From positions 806,001 through 870,000 of the forward strand of contig CABDWT010000002.1 of assembly GCA_901456055.1 (NCBI GenBank): a DNA stretch of 64,000 nucleotides, given 5' to 3'. Of this stretch, positions 1-9,949 are shown one piece after another. The notes beneath the pieces were generated by a model. That model worked only from the letters and a program-made list of their open reading frames with translations, did no database searches and was not told where the DNA came from. The DNA comes from Phytobacter ursingii. Lineage in GTDB: Bacteria > Pseudomonadota > Gammaproteobacteria > Enterobacterales > Enterobacteriaceae. Position numbers and translations under genes: made by a program. How positions within the stretch are numbered: the first letter of the stretch is position 1; every line of letters begins with the position of its first letter.

Positions 1-46
1 CGGCATTACCCCCGTGCGCTACCAGAAGCAGGTCACCCGGCGCTAA
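1..46 (+). CDS. C-terminal end of an AraC-family transcriptional regulator (partial)
   Basis: An open frame entering from the left edge ends at the TAA at 44-46 and encodes GITPVRYQKQVTRR. The 'G.TP..Y' pattern followed by a short basic tail is typical of the last helix of AraC/XylS DNA-binding domains. Only about 14 residues are visible, so the assignment rests on this motif alone. In E. coli K-12 the neighbour of ytfF on this side is qorB, whose C-terminus does not look like this, so the gene order differs here. It may be an activator of an upstream gene; nothing more can be said. Confidence 0.5.
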   Translation, partial: GITPVRYQKQVTRR

Positions 47-121
47 TGCGCAATCTCATACAATATTCCGTTGTCCTCCCCGCCTACACTGTGACGGCAA
101 ACAGAAACGTCAGGTGGAAGT

Positions 122-1090
122 ATGATTAGTGGTGTGTTGTATGCCCTGCTCGCGGGTATGTTGTGGGGACTTATTTTTGTCGGACCGTTAATTGTGCCGG
201 ATTACCCGGCGGCCTTGCAGTCAACCGGCCGTTATCTGGCGTTAGGGATCATTGCCCTGCCGCTGGCCTGGCTGGGTCGTCAGCGTCTACGGCAGTTAAC
301 GCAGAAAGACTGGCTCACCGCGCTGGCGCTGACCATGATGGGCAATCTGATCTATTACGTCTGTCTTGCCAGCGCGATTCAGCGCACCGGAGCACCGGTT
401 TCGACGATGATCATTGCTACCCTGCCCGTGGTTATCCCGATATGCGCGAACCTGCTCTATAGCCAGCGTGACGGCAAACGCGCCTGGAACAGCCTCGCCC
501 CGGCGCTACTCTGTATTGCGGCAGGACTGGCCTGCGTCAATATTGCCGAGCTGCACGGCGGCCTGCCGGATTTCTCCTGGTGGCGCTATGGCTCCGGCAT
601 TGCCCTTGCGCTGGTTTCCGTCGCCTGCTGGGCGTGGTATGCGCTGCGTAACGCCCGCTGGCTGCGGGAAAACCCGGACAAGAACCCGATGATGTGGGCA
701 ACCGCGCAGGCGCTGGTGACGCTCCCGGTCTCTTTGCTCGGCTATGCGGCTGCCTGTCTCTGGCTGCACGTGCAACAGCCCGGTTTTGCCCAACCTTTTG
801 GTCCGCGCCCGGCAGTGTTTATCGGTTTGATGTTCACCATTGCGATACTCTGCTCCTGGGTCGGCGCTATGTGCTGGAATGTTGCCAGTCAGCGTTTACC
901 CACGGTGATTGTCGGGCCGCTGATTGTTTTTGAAACCCTGGCGGGCCTGCTTTATACCTTCATGCTACGCCAGCAAATGCCGCCATGGCTCACCCTTTGT
1001 GGTATCACCCTGTTGGTCTGTGGCGTGGTCATGGCCGTACGCGCGAAGCCAGAAAAGCCTCTGGTTCAGCCAGTTTCAGACCACCGTTAA
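122..1090 (+). CDS. ytfF: Inner-membrane EamA/DMT-family transporter YtfF
   Basis: The 322-residue protein has about ten hydrophobic segments arranged as two EamA repeats, as expected for the drug/metabolite transporter superfamily. It is very close to E. coli YtfF (321 residues), for example in the stretches around GNLIYY and [14 protein letters not shown]. The ATG at 122 is preceded by an AGGTGG ribosome binding site. The substrate is unknown; relatives export amino acids and metabolites. It lies 94 bp upstream of ytfE in the same orientation, but ytfE has its own promoter. Confidence 0.93.
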   Translation: MISGVLYALLAGMLWGLIFVGPLIVPDYPAALQSTGRYLALGIIALPLAWLGRQRLRQLTQKDWLTALALTMMGNLIYYVCLASAIQRTGAPVSTMIIATLPVVIPICANLLYSQRDGKRAWNSLAPALLCIAAGLACVNIAELHGGLPDFSWWRYGSGIALALVSVACWAWYALRNARWLRENPDKNPMMWATAQALVTLPVSLLGYAAACLWLHVQQPGFAQPFGPRPAVFIGLMFTIAILCSWVGAMCWNVASQRLPTVIVGPLIVFETLAGLLYTFMLRQQMPPWLTLCGITLLVCGVVMAVRAKPEKPLVQPVSDHR

Positions 1091-1101
1091 TCGTGGTCTT
1101 G

Positions 1102-1130
1102 TTTACCTTGCCCCGAAAGGGGTATATCAT
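1102..1130 (+). promoter_or_regulatory. Sigma-70 promoter of ytfE
   Basis: TTTACC (1102-1107) and TATCAT (1125-1130) are separated by 17 bp, a good sigma-70 promoter directly upstream of the NsrR operator and 55 bp before the ytfE ATG. The predicted start point falls inside the operator, which suits repression by NsrR. Confidence 0.65.
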
Positions 1131-1137
1131 CGAATTA

Positions 1138-1160
1138 AAGATGCATTTAAAATGCATGTT
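1138..1160 (+). promoter_or_regulatory. NsrR operator upstream of ytfE
   Basis: The 23-bp element is an 11-1-11 inverted repeat: left arm AAGATGCATTT, one A, right arm AAATGCATGTT. This matches the known enterobacterial NsrR consensus (two ATGCATTT-type half sites around one base). It overlaps the predicted transcription start of ytfE, a known NsrR target. The repressor gene nsrR is in this window at 33314-33739. Confidence 0.85.
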
Positions 1161-1184
1161 ATAATTTCTGATGAGGTAAATGCT

Positions 1185-1847
1185 ATGGCCTTCCGTGACC
1201 AACCCCTGGGTGAACTGGCGCTATCCATTCCACGTGCGTCAGCGCTGTTTCGTAAATACGATATGGATTACTGCTGCGGCGGTAAGCAGACGCTGGAGCG
1301 CGCCGCATCCCGCAAAGAACTGGATGTGGGTATCATCGAAGCCGAGCTGGCGAAACTGGCCGATCAGTCCATCGAGAAAGACTGGCGCGTCACTGCGCTT
1401 AGCGAAATCATCGATCACATCATCGTGCGTTATCACGACCGTCACCGTGAACAACTTCCGGAGCTTATTCTGCAGGCGACCAAAGTGGAGCGTGTTCATG
1501 CTGACAAACCCAACGTGCCAAAAGGCTTAACCAAATACCTGACCATGCTGCACGACGAGCTTTCCAGCCATATGATGAAAGAAGAGCGCATCCTGTTTCC
1601 GATGATTAAAGAGGGAATGGGCAGCCAGGCGATGGGCCCCATCAGCGTGATGGAAAGCGAACATGATGACGCTGGCGAGCTGCTGGAGGTGATCAAACAC
1701 ATTACCAATGGCGTGACACCGCCGCCGGAAGCCTGCACCACCTGGAAAGCGATGTATAACGGTATTAACGAACTGATTGATGACCTGATGGAACACATCA
1801 GTCTGGAAAACAACGTTCTGTTTCCGCGTGCCCTCGCAGGGAATTAA
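1185..1847 (+). CDS. ytfE: Di-iron protein YtfE (RIC), repair of iron centres after nitrosative stress
   Basis: The 220-residue protein equals E. coli YtfE in length. The N-terminal ScdA_N domain carries the YCCGG motif (Cys30-Cys31). The C-terminal hemerythrin-like domain keeps all six di-iron ligands at the E. coli positions: His84, His129, Glu133, His160, His204 and Glu208. The family repairs or protects iron-sulfur clusters damaged by NO or oxidants. An upstream in-frame extension exists, but the ATG at 1185 follows a GAGGT ribosome binding site and gives the family length. Its promoter holds an NsrR operator, so it is expected to be induced by NO. Confidence 0.96.
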   Translation: MAFRDQPLGELALSIPRASALFRKYDMDYCCGGKQTLERAASRKELDVGIIEAELAKLADQSIEKDWRVTALSEIIDHIIVRYHDRHREQLPELILQATKVERVHADKPNVPKGLTKYLTMLHDELSSHMMKEERILFPMIKEGMGSQAMGPISVMESEHDDAGELLEVIKHITNGVTPPPEACTTWKAMYNGINELIDDLMEHISLENNVLFPRALAGN

Positions 1848-1889
1848 TGTAAGGCGCCCGAGAGCGCCCTGTTCCATGGAAGTCACTTT

Positions 1890-1915
1890 AGAGCTGCCTG
1901 CGCGGCTCTTTTTTA
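1890..1915 (+). terminator. Rho-independent terminator of ytfE
   Basis: AGAGC with inner GC pairs folds back on GCGGCTCT and is followed by six T residues, 43 bp after the ytfE stop codon. Confidence 0.75.
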
Positions 1916-1933
1916 TATCTGCGCTTCATCTTT

Positions 1934-2000
1934 CCCGGATGCGGCACCTGACGCGCCTTATCCGGGCGTAGCCCCGGCAAGCGTTAGCGCCACCGGGGAT
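1934..2000. repeat. REP-type palindromic elements between ytfE and cycA
   Basis: Two adjacent palindromes lie between the convergent genes. The first pairs CCCGGATGCGGC with GCGCCTTATCCGGG (1934-1966), the classical enterobacterial REP signature. The second pairs GCCCCGG with CCGGGG (about 1971-1998). Such elements commonly sit in 3' untranslated regions and stabilise mRNA ends. Confidence 0.75.
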
Positions 2001-2017
2001 GCAGGAACTACGAATGC

Positions 2018-3427
2018 TTAACGCATACCTGCCAGACGTTTTTTACCCACAATCAGCCAGCCCGCACCCAGCACGATAAACCAGATTGGGGTGACAATCA
2101 GCGCCTGACGGGTGTCCTCTTCCAGCGTCAACAACACCAGTACGAACACAAAGAACGCCATGCATACCCAGCACATCACTTTGCCAAGCGGCATTTTGTA
2201 GATGGACGCTTCATGCAACTGCGGACGCTGTTTGCGATAGACGAGGTAAGAGCAGAGGATAATCGTCCAGACGAACATAAACAGGATGGCCGAGACGGTG
2301 GTAATCATAGTGAACGCCGCAATAGCGCTTGGGTTCACGTACAGCATCACCACACCACCCAGCAAGCAGATACAGGAGAAGGTCAGCCCTTTCGCCGGTA
2401 CAGCACGTTTAGAGAGCTTACCGAACGCTTTCGGCGCAACGCCATCTTGCGCCAGACCGAACAGCATACGGCTGGTCGAGAACACGCCGCTGTTGGCGGA
2501 AGACGCGGCAGATGTCAGTACCACGAAGTTAATGATGCTCGCTGCGGCAGGAAGGCCCACCAGAACAAATAACTCAACAAACGGGCTCTTATCCGGCACC
2601 ACGGAACTCCATGGGGTAACGGACATGATCACAATCAGCGCAAACACATAGAACATAATGATGCGGATTGGGATGGAGTTAATGGCGCGCGGCAGCGATT
2701 TTTCCGGGTCTTTGGTTTCCGCCGCGGTAGTACCGACCAGCTCAATCCCCACAAAGGCAAAAACGGCAATCTGGAAACCGGCAAAGAAACCGCTGATGCC
2801 TTTCGGGAACCAGCCACCGTCGTTCCACAGATGCGCAATGGAGGCTTCAACCCCGGTCGGCGATTTGAAGCTTGTCAGCACCATCACCAGACCCACAACA
2901 ATCAGCGCTACAATGGCGACGATTTTGATCATCGCAAACCAGAACTCCATCTCACCGAACATTTTTACGGTGGCGAGGTTGAGACTCAGCAGAACGACGA
3001 CAATGGTCAGCGCCACCACCCAGTCGGATAGTCCGGGGAACCAGAACTGCGCGTAAGCGGTGATCGCCACCACATCGGCCATCCCGGTGACGACCCAACA
3101 GAACCAGTATGTCCAGCCGGTAAAATACCCTGCCCACGGTCCGAGCAGGTCGGCGGCGAAGTCGCTAAAAGATTTGTATTCAAGGTTCGACAGCAGCAAC
3201 TCACCCATCGCACGCATGACGAAAAACAGCATGAAACCGATGATCATATAGACAAAAATGATCGACGGTCCTGCAAGGCTGATGGTTTTCCCGGAGCCCA
3301 TAAACAGCCCGGTACCGATGGCGCCACCGATAGCAATAAGCTGAATATGACGGTTTGTGAGATTTCGCCGCAGCGATTGTTCAGTCGATGCCTCTTCGTC
3401 GGCCGCGACTTTTACCTGATCTACCAT
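2018..3427 (-). CDS. cycA: D-serine/D-alanine/glycine:H+ symporter CycA
   Basis: The 469-residue polytopic protein (about 12 membrane segments) matches E. coli CycA (470 residues) almost throughout. It has the APC-family N-terminal motif IGGAIGTGLFMGSG (residues 33-46) and the conserved FAGFQIAVFAFVGIELVGT region. It imports glycine, D-serine, D-alanine and the antibiotic D-cycloserine. The ATG at 3425-3427 gives the MVDQVKV start known for the family. It stands alone, convergent to ytfE across REP elements. In E. coli its mRNA is repressed by the sRNA GcvB; that cannot be verified here. Confidence 0.97.
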   Translation of the reverse strand: MVDQVKVAADEEASTEQSLRRNLTNRHIQLIAIGGAIGTGLFMGSGKTISLAGPSIIFVYMIIGFMLFFVMRAMGELLLSNLEYKSFSDFAADLLGPWAGYFTGWTYWFCWVVTGMADVVAITAYAQFWFPGLSDWVVALTIVVVLLSLNLATVKMFGEMEFWFAMIKIVAIVALIVVGLVMVLTSFKSPTGVEASIAHLWNDGGWFPKGISGFFAGFQIAVFAFVGIELVGTTAAETKDPEKSLPRAINSIPIRIIMFYVFALIVIMSVTPWSSVVPDKSPFVELFVLVGLPAAASIINFVVLTSAASSANSGVFSTSRMLFGLAQDGVAPKAFGKLSKRAVPAKGLTFSCICLLGGVVMLYVNPSAIAAFTMITTVSAILFMFVWTIILCSYLVYRKQRPQLHEASIYKMPLGKVMCWVCMAFFVFVLVLLTLEEDTRQALIVTPIWFIVLGAGWLIVGKKRLAGMR

Positions 3428-3724
3428 GTTTATATCCTGTCTGTGTTGTTGAGGCTCTTCTGGCCTTTAAATGCATACTTCGCCCTTTCGCGGACGCAAC
3501 GATATTAGGTAAGAATTGGTAGGATGAATACTCTGAATTAAAAGAGATGTTAAATATTTGTTTAAAGTGAGCAGCATATCACTCAAATTAGGGGATGGAG
3601 TTCACAAAAATACACCGCAATTCGCGCATAGCAAGATAAAGTATCGAAACTAATTCATTTAATGAATAATTAACGCATATCGACGTCCTCTCCCCCTGAT
3701 GAGGAGAGGAAAACACCGGGAGGA
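3428..3724. other. Intergenic region between cycA and fklB
   Basis: This 297-bp AT-rich stretch lies between the cycA start and the fklB stop, both on the minus strand. It must hold the cycA promoter and 5' leader. I found no convincing ORF or conserved RNA element in it. Confidence 0.5.
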
Positions 3725-4345
3725 TTACAGGATTTCCAGTAATTCCACTTCAAATACCAGGGTGCTGAATGGCGGGATAGATGCGCCAGCGCCACGCTCG
3801 CCGTAGGCCAGCTCGTGCGGAATCGTCAGTTCCCATTTGGAGCCAACCGGCATCAGAGTCAGCGCTTCGATCCAGCCGCCAATCACGCCGTTTACCGGGA
3901 ATTCAGCCGGTTCGCCACGGGCGACGGAACTGTCGAACACGGTACCGTCAATAAGTTTACCGGTGTAGTGAACGCGGACACGGTCAGTGCGCGCCGGGAT
4001 AGCGCCTTCGCCCTGGGTGATAACGCGGAACTGGAGACCAGATTCGGTACTGTTCACACCCTCTTTCTCGCGGTTTTCATCCAGATATTTCACGCCTTCT
4101 GCCGCCATCTCTTCAAAGCGCGCACGACGTACTGCATCAGCACGTTCGTGGATTTCACGCAGCGCACGATGAACAACATCCACCGGCACGGCCGGTTGTT
4201 TACCTGCCAGCGCGTCAGCAATACCTGCGACCAGCGCTTCCGGCAACAGCCCCTGTAAGCCGGAGTCGCTAAGCTGCTGTCCTACCTGCAAACCAATGCC
4301 ATAGCTGGCCTGCGCTTCGATCGTGTCAAACGTTGGGGTTGTCAT
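3725..4345 (-). CDS. fklB: FKBP-type peptidyl-prolyl isomerase FklB (FKBP22)
   Basis: Starting at the ATG at 4343-4345 the protein has 206 residues, identical in length to E. coli FklB and with the same [12 protein letters not shown] start. An upstream in-frame ATG at 4363 would add six residues and lacks family support. The N-terminal half is the helical dimerisation region; the C-terminal half (from about residue 112) is the FKBP domain with [16 protein letters not shown] and the [14 protein letters not shown] loop. It catalyses prolyl cis-trans isomerisation. GGAAAA precedes the start. The gene is divergent from ytfB. Confidence 0.95.
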   Translation of the reverse strand: MTTPTFDTIEAQASYGIGLQVGQQLSDSGLQGLLPEALVAGIADALAGKQPAVPVDVVHRALREIHERADAVRRARFEEMAAEGVKYLDENREKEGVNSTESGLQFRVITQGEGAIPARTDRVRVHYTGKLIDGTVFDSSVARGEPAEFPVNGVIGGWIEALTLMPVGSKWELTIPHELAYGERGAGASIPPFSTLVFEVELLEIL

Positions 4346-4578
4346 GGGTTTTCCTTTCATCACTTTTTAAGGTAGCGCGCAGCATAGCAGCCACGCCGCA
4401 GCGGGTAAAACTTTGTCGTTGTAAAGATGACAAATCGCAGAGAAACAGAAACAATACTCCCGGTAAGATAATTCTCATTATGATGTCACGAGACAATGCA
4501 TTACACAGCCAATCAGGTAGTTAGCCATCTATACTCAACGAGACAGGATAAATGATGACGCGGAGCAGGAGGAAAGCC

Positions 4579-5238
4579 ATGCCCGGGCGATTTGAACTGA
4601 AACCTACCCTGGCGAAAATCTGGCACGCCCCGGATCATTTTCGCATTCTGGACCCGCTTCCGCCGATGCACCGTCGTGGGCTGATCCTCGCGTTTTTGTT
4701 GGTGGTTATTGGTTTCCTGCTACCCACCCCGAAAGAGACGGTGACGCAACCCACCGCTGTCGGACGAGAAGCACAATTGAATATTCAATCGCAATCACAG
4801 CCGCAGACACAATCGCCGTCTTCTCAACCGCTTGTAACCTCTCCTCCGGCACAAAACCAGCAACCCGCTCCTGTCCTTAACGAGGAGCCGCAGGCCGTGC
4901 AGGAGCCGATACAACAGGAACGTCCGGCGGCCACACAGACTGCACCTGCTACCTCTTCTGCTGGCGGTATAGAGCAGCAATGGCGCGCCTACCGTGTCGA
5001 ACAGGGTAAAACGCTGGCCCAGGTCTTCCGTGACCACAATTTACCGCCGACCGATGTCTATGCAATGGCAAAAGTCGAAGGTGAAGGTAAACCGCTCAGT
5101 ACTCTGCAAAGCGGCCAGATGGTGAAAATTCGTCAGAACGCGAATGGGGTCGTCACCGGGTTAACCATCGAAAATGGCAGCGGCCAGTCTGTTTTGTTTG
5201 TTCGCCAGCAGGACGGCAGCTTTATTCGGGCGCGGTAA
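4579..5238 (+). CDS. ytfB: OapA-family cell-envelope protein YtfB
   Basis: From the ATG at 4579 the product has 219 residues with the MPGRFELKPT start of E. coli YtfB (212 residues). This start follows a perfect AGGAGG, which favours it over two ATGs at 4552 and 4555. Order: short cytoplasmic segment, one membrane helix (about residues 34-51), a Gln/Pro-rich linker (about 55-125), then a LysM-like/OapA C-terminal domain (YRVEQGKTLAQVF to the end). YtfB is a divisome-associated protein in E. coli that binds peptidoglycan or glycans. The linker differs most from E. coli, as is usual for this family. Confidence 0.92.
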   Translation: MPGRFELKPTLAKIWHAPDHFRILDPLPPMHRRGLILAFLLVVIGFLLPTPKETVTQPTAVGREAQLNIQSQSQPQTQSPSSQPLVTSPPAQNQQPAPVLNEEPQAVQEPIQQERPAATQTAPATSSAGGIEQQWRAYRVEQGKTLAQVFRDHNLPPTDVYAMAKVEGEGKPLSTLQSGQMVKIRQNANGVVTGLTIENGSGQSVLFVRQQDGSFIRAR

Positions 5239-5245
5239 GCTCCGC

Positions 5246-5276
5246 AGGCCGGATGAGCGTCAATGACATCCGGCCT
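5246..5276. repeat. REP-like palindrome or terminator after ytfB
   Basis: AGGCCGGATG (5246-5255) pairs perfectly with CATCCGGCCT (5267-5276) across an 11-nt loop, 7 bp after the ytfB stop codon. The GCCGGATG core resembles REP elements. No T tract follows, so mRNA stabilisation is more likely than classical termination. Confidence 0.65.
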
Positions 5277-5700
5277 GGCGACCTCGTTTACCCAACAGAT
5301 GCCCGAGCACACCCAGCAGTGTATTTCTACTCAAGAATATTCTCGCCAAGGAAAATAGCCGACAATCGCCACCGGGGACAGCCATGAACGGTAAGTTCCT
5401 ACCCGAAAGCATATTCTCCCGCAAAGACGATTTATGAGGGAATATCATCCACGACACTCTGGAAAATCTTATAACCGCTTTTAATCGCCGGGTAGGCGCT
5501 TCCCCGTAACAAACAGCAGAATGCCGCGCCCGCATACGCTGCACTTTTTCGTGCAAAAAGCGGAACCTGGCGTACCGTTTCCCTGTGTTCATCAATATAA
5601 GATTACGTTTCAATTTTTTATTATCGTGGAACACGCGAAAGCAGGAATAGCACTACGGCACAGGGATGGCCAAAAGCGGAGAGAAAAGAAGGGCGGAAAG
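5277..5700. other. Gene-poor gap between ytfB and rplI
   Basis: E. coli K-12 carries yjfZ and the ytfA remnant here; neither is recognisable. A plus-strand frame from the ATG at 5384 reads MNGKFLPESIFSRKDDL, stops at TGA 5435-5437, then continues in the same frame as a protein-like stretch (DTLENLITAFNRRVG) to TAA 5507-5509. This could be a decayed gene. A minus-strand frame (5260-5634) shows no family features and is probably chance. Confidence 0.35.
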
Positions 5701-5701
5701 C

Positions 5702-5729
5702 AAAACGCCGGCACAAGGCCGGCGTTTTT
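5702..5729 (-). terminator. Rho-independent terminator of the rpsF-rplI operon
   Basis: AAAACGCCGGC and GCCGGCGTTTTT form a perfect 11-bp stem with a 5-nt loop, 20 bp past the rplI stop codon. The U-run is in place for minus-strand transcription, and the near-symmetry lets it work in both directions. Confidence 0.85.
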
Positions 5730-5748
5730 ACGCAACGTCAGAAGCTAA

Positions 5749-6210
<462 letters not shown>

Positions 6211-6239
6211 TTAAAGTCGTATTAATGGACCGTGCCCGA

Positions 6240-6786
<547 letters not shown>

Positions 6787-6792
6787 CAGAAA

Positions 6793-7206
<414 letters not shown>

Positions 7207-7207
7207 T

Positions 7208-7276
7208 TATTCAGCCTCCTGTCTGGGTCAGCCGCGGCCCATGGAGGCAAGGAACGTGATTAAAGGGCGGCTGAAA
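7208..7276 (-). promoter_or_regulatory. Candidate S6:S18-binding leader of the rpsF mRNA
   Basis: In the minus-strand leader, TTCAGCC (complement of 7269-7275) can pair with GGCTGAA (complement of 7210-7216). They enclose GC-rich inner pairings such as GCCGC/GCGGC and a CC-rich bulge, ending about 20 nt before the rpsF start. Autoregulatory S6:S18 leaders are known in this position across bacteria. I inferred the fold by eye; no covariation was tested. Confidence 0.5.
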
Positions 7277-7288
7277 AATTGACGCGCC

Positions 7289-7317
7289 ATAATACTTATC
7301 TCGCCTGCCAAACTCAA
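7289..7317 (-). promoter_or_regulatory. Promoter of the rpsF-priB-rpsR-rplI operon
   Basis: On the minus strand TTGAGT (complement of 7312-7317) and TATTAT (complement of 7289-7294) are 17 bp apart. The discriminator that follows is GGCGCGTC, GC-rich as expected for a ppGpp-repressed ribosomal promoter. The leader to rpsF is about 95 nt. Confidence 0.65.
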
Positions 7318-7534
7318 GCTGATTGCACAAATAATTCGCACTAAGCGCAAAGCCGCTTCACAGCGTGCGATTAAAATTAAACAAAACGGATTACGGCAAA
7401 TTTTTGAACGACAGCATCAGAAATGGTCGCGATACGTTTTGGCGAGAAAGCGTAAACTTTAAACATACCCAATGACACGGGAGGAAAGATGTTCTGGTAG
7501 TCACACGACGTAAGCAGTAATGGGGCACAATATT
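7318..7534. other. Intergenic region between the rpsF promoter and yjfY
   Basis: About 217 bp of AT-rich divergent control region. It should hold the yjfY promoter and upstream elements of the ribosomal promoter. No gene or conserved RNA was recognised. Confidence 0.4.
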
Positions 7535-7807
7535 ATGAAAAACATCGCAATTTTACTCACAGCGCTACTCCTTAGCGCCAATGCGGCAGCAGCCATCAAA
7601 ATCGACGGGCGGCAGGCCAAAAACATGGATGATGTGCAGAGCTTAGGCGTTATTTACATTAACCATAACATCGCCACTGAAAGCGAAGCGGATCAAGCAC
7701 TCAAAGTCGAAACCGACGCGAAGGGTGCGAAATATTATCACCCGGTTTTACTTCGGGAACCGGGCAGCAATGGCCTGATTCATGCCAGCGCTGACATTTA
7801 CCGCTAG
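7535..7807 (+). CDS. yjfY: Small periplasmic DUF1471/YhcN-family protein YjfY
   Basis: From the ATG at 7535 the protein has 90 residues (E. coli YjfY 91). It has a signal peptide ending near ANAAAA (about residue 20) and the family core NMDDVQSLGVIYINHN and GAKYYHPVLLREPGSNG. An in-frame ATG at 7520 would add five residues (MGHNI) ahead of the signal peptide; the inner start fits the family better. DUF1471 proteins are small secreted stress or biofilm proteins of unclear activity. The window encodes two other small periplasmic proteins of related type, BsmA and YjfN. Confidence 0.88.
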   Translation: MKNIAILLTALLLSANAAAAIKIDGRQAKNMDDVQSLGVIYINHNIATESEADQALKVETDAKGAKYYHPVLLREPGSNGLIHASADIYR

Positions 7808-7844
7808 TACACACAAACAAAATTACCCTTGCCATTATTACCTT

Positions 7845-7870
7845 GCCCTCTTCCACGAGGGCTTTTTTTT
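7845..7870 (+). terminator. Rho-independent terminator of yjfY
   Basis: GCCCTC, six-nt loop, GAGGGC, then eight T residues, starting 38 bp after the yjfY stop codon. Confidence 0.9.
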
Positions 7871-7970
7871 GCTCATCATCAAAGGATAATTATTTGTGCT
7901 GTATGCTTATTAAAACCGCAGGTCGCTGATGTAATACCCTCTTAAGAAACGGATCATCGGGAGTGATATC

Positions 7971-9164
7971 GTGTTTGTACGTTTTGCAATCCTGAGTCGT
8001 ATCCCGAAAGGTGTATGGGTTCTCGGCGGCGTAAGCCTGTTAATGGATGTCTCGTCCGAGATGATCCACAGCCTGTTACCTCTCTTTATGGCGACCACAT
8101 TAGGTGCCAGCGTCATTATCATTGGTCTGATCGAAGGGTTTGCGGAAGCAACCGCGCTTATCATTAAAGTGTTTTCTGGTGTGCTCAGCGACTATCTGGG
8201 TAAACGAAAAGGGTTGGCCCTGTTGGGCTATGGTATGGGAGCATTCAGTAAGCCGCTGTTTGCTTTAGCCGCCTCCTCTGGCCTCGTATTCGGCGCGCGG
8301 ATGATTGACCGCGTTGGCAAAGGGATCCGTGGGGCGCCTCGCGACGCGCTGGTTGCCGATGTCACGCCCCCCGACATTCGCGGTGCCGCATTCGGCCTGC
8401 GCCAGTCGCTGGATACCGCCGGGGCTTTCCTTGGTCCTCTACTGGCCGTGGGACTGATGTTTCTGTGGAACAACGATTTCCAGTCCATCTTTTGGGTGGC
8501 AGTGATCCCTGGCGCACTGGCCATCGCGCTGCTCTATTTTGGGCTTGATGAACCCAAAACCCCCATTACCAACAAGCGCACCAACCCCCTTACCCGTGAG
8601 AACCTGACAAAACTCAGCAGCGCTTACTGGTGGGTCGTTGGACTGGGCAGCCTCTTTACCCTCGCCCGTTTTAGCGAAGCCTTCCTGGTTCTGCGTGCAC
8701 AGCAGATGGAGATTCCACTGTTTGCCATTCCGCTGGTAATGGTCGCGATGAACCTGGTGTACGGTCTGACAGCTTACCCTTTTGGTAAACTTTCCGACGG
8801 CATGAGCCACAGTAAAATGCTGCAGGCGGGTCTGCTGGTATTGATTGCCGCCGATCTGGTACTGGCGTTAAGTCACCACTGGAGTGCGCTGCTTCTCGGC
8901 GTTGGCCTGTGGGGTATACATATGGGAATGACTCAGGGTTTACTGGCGGCAATGATCGCCCATACCGCGCCTGCAGAACTACGCGGCACCGCTTTTGGCA
9001 TGTTTAACCTGATGAGCGGTATCGCTCTACTGCTGGCCAGCGCCGGCGCCGGTATTTTGTGGGAAACCCTGGGTGCGGCCTCAACATTTTATGCCGGTGC
9101 CGTGATCTGCGTGATTACGCTAGCCGGGACGCGCTGCATACCCTCAGCCTATCGTCAGGCATAA
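7971..9164 (+). CDS. MFS transporter of unknown substrate
   Basis: The 397-residue protein has about 12 membrane segments and the MFS motif A after helix 2 (GVLSDYLGKRKG), with a conserved RMIDRVGKGIRGAPRDALVAD stretch in the helix 4-5 region typical of a sugar-phosphate/drug-type MFS subgroup. The start is a GTG at 7971 with GGGAG seven bases upstream. It faces ulaF tail to tail, 101 bp away. It has no counterpart at this position in E. coli K-12, where yjfY is followed by ulaF. Its substrate is unknown; adjacency to the ascorbate genes does not establish a role in ascorbate use because it lies outside the operon and on the other strand. Confidence 0.8.
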   Translation: MFVRFAILSRIPKGVWVLGGVSLLMDVSSEMIHSLLPLFMATTLGASVIIIGLIEGFAEATALIIKVFSGVLSDYLGKRKGLALLGYGMGAFSKPLFALAASSGLVFGARMIDRVGKGIRGAPRDALVADVTPPDIRGAAFGLRQSLDTAGAFLGPLLAVGLMFLWNNDFQSIFWVAVIPGALAIALLYFGLDEPKTPITNKRTNPLTRENLTKLSSAYWWVVGLGSLFTLARFSEAFLVLRAQQMEIPLFAIPLVMVAMNLVYGLTAYPFGKLSDGMSHSKMLQAGLLVLIAADLVLALSHHWSALLLGVGLWGIHMGMTQGLLAAMIAHTAPAELRGTAFGMFNLMSGIALLLASAGAGILWETLGAASTFYAGAVICVITLAGTRCIPSAYRQA

Positions 9165-9265
9165 AAAGGCCCCGGAATCAGACCAGTAACATCCCGAAGG
9201 CGTACACATTCCGGAGCATAATTAATGTGCGATCCCAGCAGTGCTTCGCCTGGCCGGGCTATGTC

Positions 9266-9949
9266 CTACTGACCGTAATAGGCATTCGGCCCGTGTTTAC
9301 GCATAAAGTGCTTATTCATCAGATAATTATCAATCGGTTTTAACGCTGGATTGATACCACATGCGATCCAGGCCATTCGGGCAACCTCTTCCATGACGAC
9401 CGCATTATGAACAGCGTCAGCGGCATCCTTTCCCCATGCAAACGGACCGTGCTGGTAAACCACCATTCCCGGCGTATGCAGTGGATTACTTTTACCCAGC
9501 GTCTCGACGATCACTTTTCCGGTGTTAAGTTCATATTCTTCCCGAACCTCTTCTTCAGAAAGTGCCCGGGTGCAGGGAATATCGCCAACGAAATAATCTG
9601 CATGCGTAGTGCCAAGCGCCGGAATGGCCAGCCCCGCCTGCGCCCAGGCCGTGGCATGCGTGGAATGAGTATGTACAACACCGCCAAGCTGCGGATAGCG
9701 CCGGTACAATTCAAGGTGGGTTGCGGTATCGGAAGACGGGCGCCACTGCCCTTCCACCCTGTTACCCTGAACATCCACCACAACCATGTCATCTGGCTTC
9801 ATGTGCTCATAGGCAATACCGCTGGGCTTAATCACCACCAGCCCACGTTCACGGTCAATAGCGCTGACATTTCCCCAGGTAAAGGTTACTAACCCATAGC
9901 GTGGCAGATCCATATTGGCGTCAAATACCTGCTGTTTAAGCTTTTGCAT
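9266..9949 (-). CDS. ulaF: L-ribulose-5-phosphate 4-epimerase UlaF
   Basis: The 227-residue class II aldolase/epimerase matches E. coli UlaF (228). GNVSAID, the zinc-binding [14 protein letters not shown] and the third histidine region ([11 protein letters not shown]) are present. It converts L-ribulose 5-phosphate to D-xylulose 5-phosphate, the last step that feeds ascorbate carbon into the pentose phosphate pathway. It is the distal gene of ulaABCDEF, and its ATG overlaps the ulaE stop codon by one base (9949). Confidence 0.97.
   Translation of the reverse strand: MQKLKQQVFDANMDLPRYGLVTFTWGNVSAIDRERGLVVIKPSGIAYEHMKPDDMVVVDVQGNRVEGQWRPSSDTATHLELYRRYPQLGGVVHTHSTHATAWAQAGLAIPALGTTHADYFVGDIPCTRALSEEEVREEYELNTGKVIVETLGKSNPLHTPGMVVYQHGPFAWGKDAADAVHNAVVMEEVARMAWIACGINPALKPIDNYLMNKHFMRKHGPNAYYGQ

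Noticed and set aside
1934-2000. Possible CRISPR or mobile-element repeat
   Set aside because: Only two different palindromes, with no regular spacer structure. They fit REP elements.
5260-5634. A 124-residue minus-strand reading frame between ytfB and rplI
   Set aside because: No recognisable motif, no clear ribosome binding site, and it runs into a REP-like palindrome. Probably chance.
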